5,992 nucleotides of DNA from Planctomycetota bacterium (GTDB lineage Bacteria > Planctomycetota > UBA1135 > JALUZX01), in NCBI GenBank assembly GCA_027011425.1, contig JALUZX010000749.1:1-5992 (forward strand), read 5' to 3'. The notes beneath the pieces are model-generated. The model searched no databases. It was not told the DNA's origin and saw only the letters and a list, made by a program, of their open reading frames with translations. Numbering within the stretch: the first letter of the stretch is position 1; every line of letters starts with the position of its first letter. Shown here piece by piece: positions 4,827 to 5,992 of this stretch. A program made the position numbers and the translations under genes.

Positions 4827-5992
4827 GGGTCCGGGCCCTGCCGGGATTGCTCCCGGCCCTGGTCCTGCACCTCTTTCTCGGCGGCGCCTACCTTCTTTCG
4901 ACCCCCGCCTTCGAGGCCCCCGACGAAGGGGACCACATGTGGGCGCTCTGGTTCATGGAACGGACCTGGACCCTGCCCCTCCCAAGGGGGGCGTCCAAGT
5001 ATTGCGGAAAGCCGGAACTTGCCTGGAAGGAGCACGACCTGGGCCACCATCCGCCTCTCTATTACGGGTTGCTGGCGGCGGGGGAGCGTCTCTTCCTGGA
5101 CCGGGACCTGGCGCCCACCTGGCATCCGGACCCCCGTTTTCTCACCCGGGGGGGAACGTCCAGGTTCAAGGACCTCCACGGCTGGGACGAGCGGAGGGGG
5201 ACGGTCAGCTCCGAGGTCCGGGCCCTCTGGGTCCTCCGGGGGTTCTCCCTGCTCTGCGGGCTGGTCCTGGTCTGGGGGGCCTGGGCCCTGGCCCGGGAGA
5301 TCTTCCCCGGCCGCCCGGGAATCTGGACGGCCTCGGCCCTGGCCGTGGCCTGCCTCCCCCAGTTCTCCGCCACCTTTTCGGTCCTGGACAACGGAAACCT
5401 GGCCGCGGCCCTTTCGGCGCCGGTCCTCCTCCTCCTGGTCCGGGCCCTGCGCCGGGGGAACCTCACCTGGAGGGGAGGGATTCTCCTGGGCCTTTTCGCC
5501 GGGCTGGCGCTCATGGCCAAGCTCACGGCCCTCTTCCTCGTTCCCGCGGGCCTGCTCCTGCTCGGGATCGCTCTCCTGGAGAGGAGAAGGGGCGCCCTTC
5601 CTCTTATCGGGCCGGCCGGCGCCGCCCTGGCGGTCCTGGTTTTGCTCTCGGGCTGGTTCTTCGTCCGGAACTACATGCTCTTCGGGGACTGGACCGGCGA
5701 GGCCCCCAAGCTGATCGGGTATGCCTCCAACCGGGTTCCGGCGGGGAGGGTGTGGGATTACCTTTCCGGGCCTTTTCTTACCCGGACGTGGGAGACCTTC
5801 GTGGGCTGTTTCGGCTGGGAGAGTCTTCCCCTGCCGAGGGGGGTCCTGGAGGGCCTGCTCCTGGTTCCCTTGCTGGCCCTTCTCGGCTGGATCCCGGCGG
5901 CGCGCAGGATCCTTCACGGCCGGGGGTCCGGGCGGGCCGTTCTCTTCCTCCTGGCCTGCGTCCTCCTCTCCTTCGCCGGGCTCGTGCAATAC
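4820..5992 (+). CDS. Multi-pass membrane protein resembling DUF2142/GT-C glycosyltransferases (C-terminus cut by window edge)
   Basis: This open frame of 391 codons runs from GTG 4820 to the window end without a stop, overlapping the oxidoreductase gene by 7 bases (4 if TTG 4823 is used). A first membrane helix (about 8-27) is followed by an extracytoplasmic loop with FEAPDEGDHM (31-40) and GHHPPLYY (75-82). This acidic 'PDE..H' plus 'HPPLYY' arrangement is typical of DUF2142 and related GT-C enzymes, in which the loop acid takes part in transfer from a polyprenyl-phosphate sugar. Further helices lie at about 135-158, 168-188, 192-208, 218-254 (with AKLTALFLVP, 233-242), 260-284, 340-362 and 371-390. 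RNYMLFGD (283-290) and FGWESLPLP (331-339) also fit the DUF2142 pattern. The complete family is usually 450 residues or more, so roughly 60 or more residues are missing. Likely role: adding sugars to cell-surface polymers or lipids; donor and acceptor unknown. Membrane topology is secure; the exact GT-C subfamily is less so. Confidence 0.82.
   Translation, partial: MLRVRALPGLLPALVLHLFLGGAYLLSTPAFEAPDEGDHMWALWFMERTWTLPLPRGASKYCGKPELAWKEHDLGHHPPLYYGLLAAGERLFLDRDLAPTWHPDPRFLTRGGTSRFKDLHGWDERRGTVSSEVRALWVLRGFSLLCGLVLVWGAWALAREIFPGRPGIWTASALAVACLPQFSATFSVLDNGNLAAALSAPVLLLLVRALRRGNLTWRGGILLGLFAGLALMAKLTALFLVPAGLLLLGIALLERRRGALPLIGPAGAALAVLVLLSGWFFVRNYMLFGDWTGEAPKLIGYASNRVPAGRVWDYLSGPFLTRTWETFVGCFGWESLPLPRGVLEGLLLVPLLALLGWIPAARRILHGRGSGRAVLFLLACVLLSFAGLVQY

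Noticed and set aside
4721..5989. Minus-strand open frame of 422 codons opposite the membrane protein gene
   Set aside because: The translation is rich in Pro, Gly, Glu and Arg without any fold signature, while the plus strand gives a convincing multi-pass membrane protein. It is an effect of base composition.
1..5992. CRISPR array, tRNA, rRNA, insertion sequence or tandem repeats
   Set aside because: No regularly spaced repeats, tRNA-like cloverleaf, rRNA stretch, transposase or terminal inverted repeats were found. The frequent CCAGG/CCTGG words follow from common CTG-G codon pairs.

Overview
The window is G+C-rich bacterial DNA packed with genes: six coding regions, two of them cut by the window edges, and no gap above about 130 bases. 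No RNA gene, insertion sequence, CRISPR array or prophage feature was seen. Strong AGGAGG-type ribosome binding sites precede the genes. Leu and Ser codons TTA, CTA and TCA are almost absent, and Arg AGG/CGG and Leu CTG/CTC are common. A sodium:solute symporter, a xylose-isomerase-like TIM barrel and a Gfo/Idh/MocA oxidoreductase side by side, with a HEAT-like secreted protein and a DUF2142-like membrane protein nearby, fit a planctomycete or a similar uncultured heterotroph. That taxonomic guess is weak because no marker gene is present.

Left half, minus strand (transcribed right to left): a TIM-barrel sugar isomerase/epimerase-like gene (3824-2985, TTG start) is followed after 3 bases by a large SSS-family Na+/solute symporter (2981-918). 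After 41 bases comes a 77-residue conserved hypothetical (876-643), and after a further 126 bases a secreted protein whose C-terminus lies beyond the window (516-1). The first two are almost certainly one translationally coupled operon. The small gene may have its own promoter in a short A+T-rich patch.

Right half, plus strand: a divergent Gfo/Idh/MocA oxidoreductase (3909-4826) overlaps the start of a multi-pass membrane protein resembling DUF2142/GT-C glycosyltransferases (4820 to the window end).

Working model: the symporter imports a sugar, polyol or sugar acid, and the TIM-barrel enzyme and perhaps the NAD(P)-dependent oxidoreductase convert it. The alternative is that the oxidoreductase belongs with the membrane glycosyltransferase in surface-glycan synthesis, and the two divergent units are unrelated. 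I see no clearly new multi-gene system. The most notable points are the oxidoreductase/glycosyltransferase overlap, the atypical catalytic motif of the oxidoreductase, and a hairpin over the symporter ribosome binding site.
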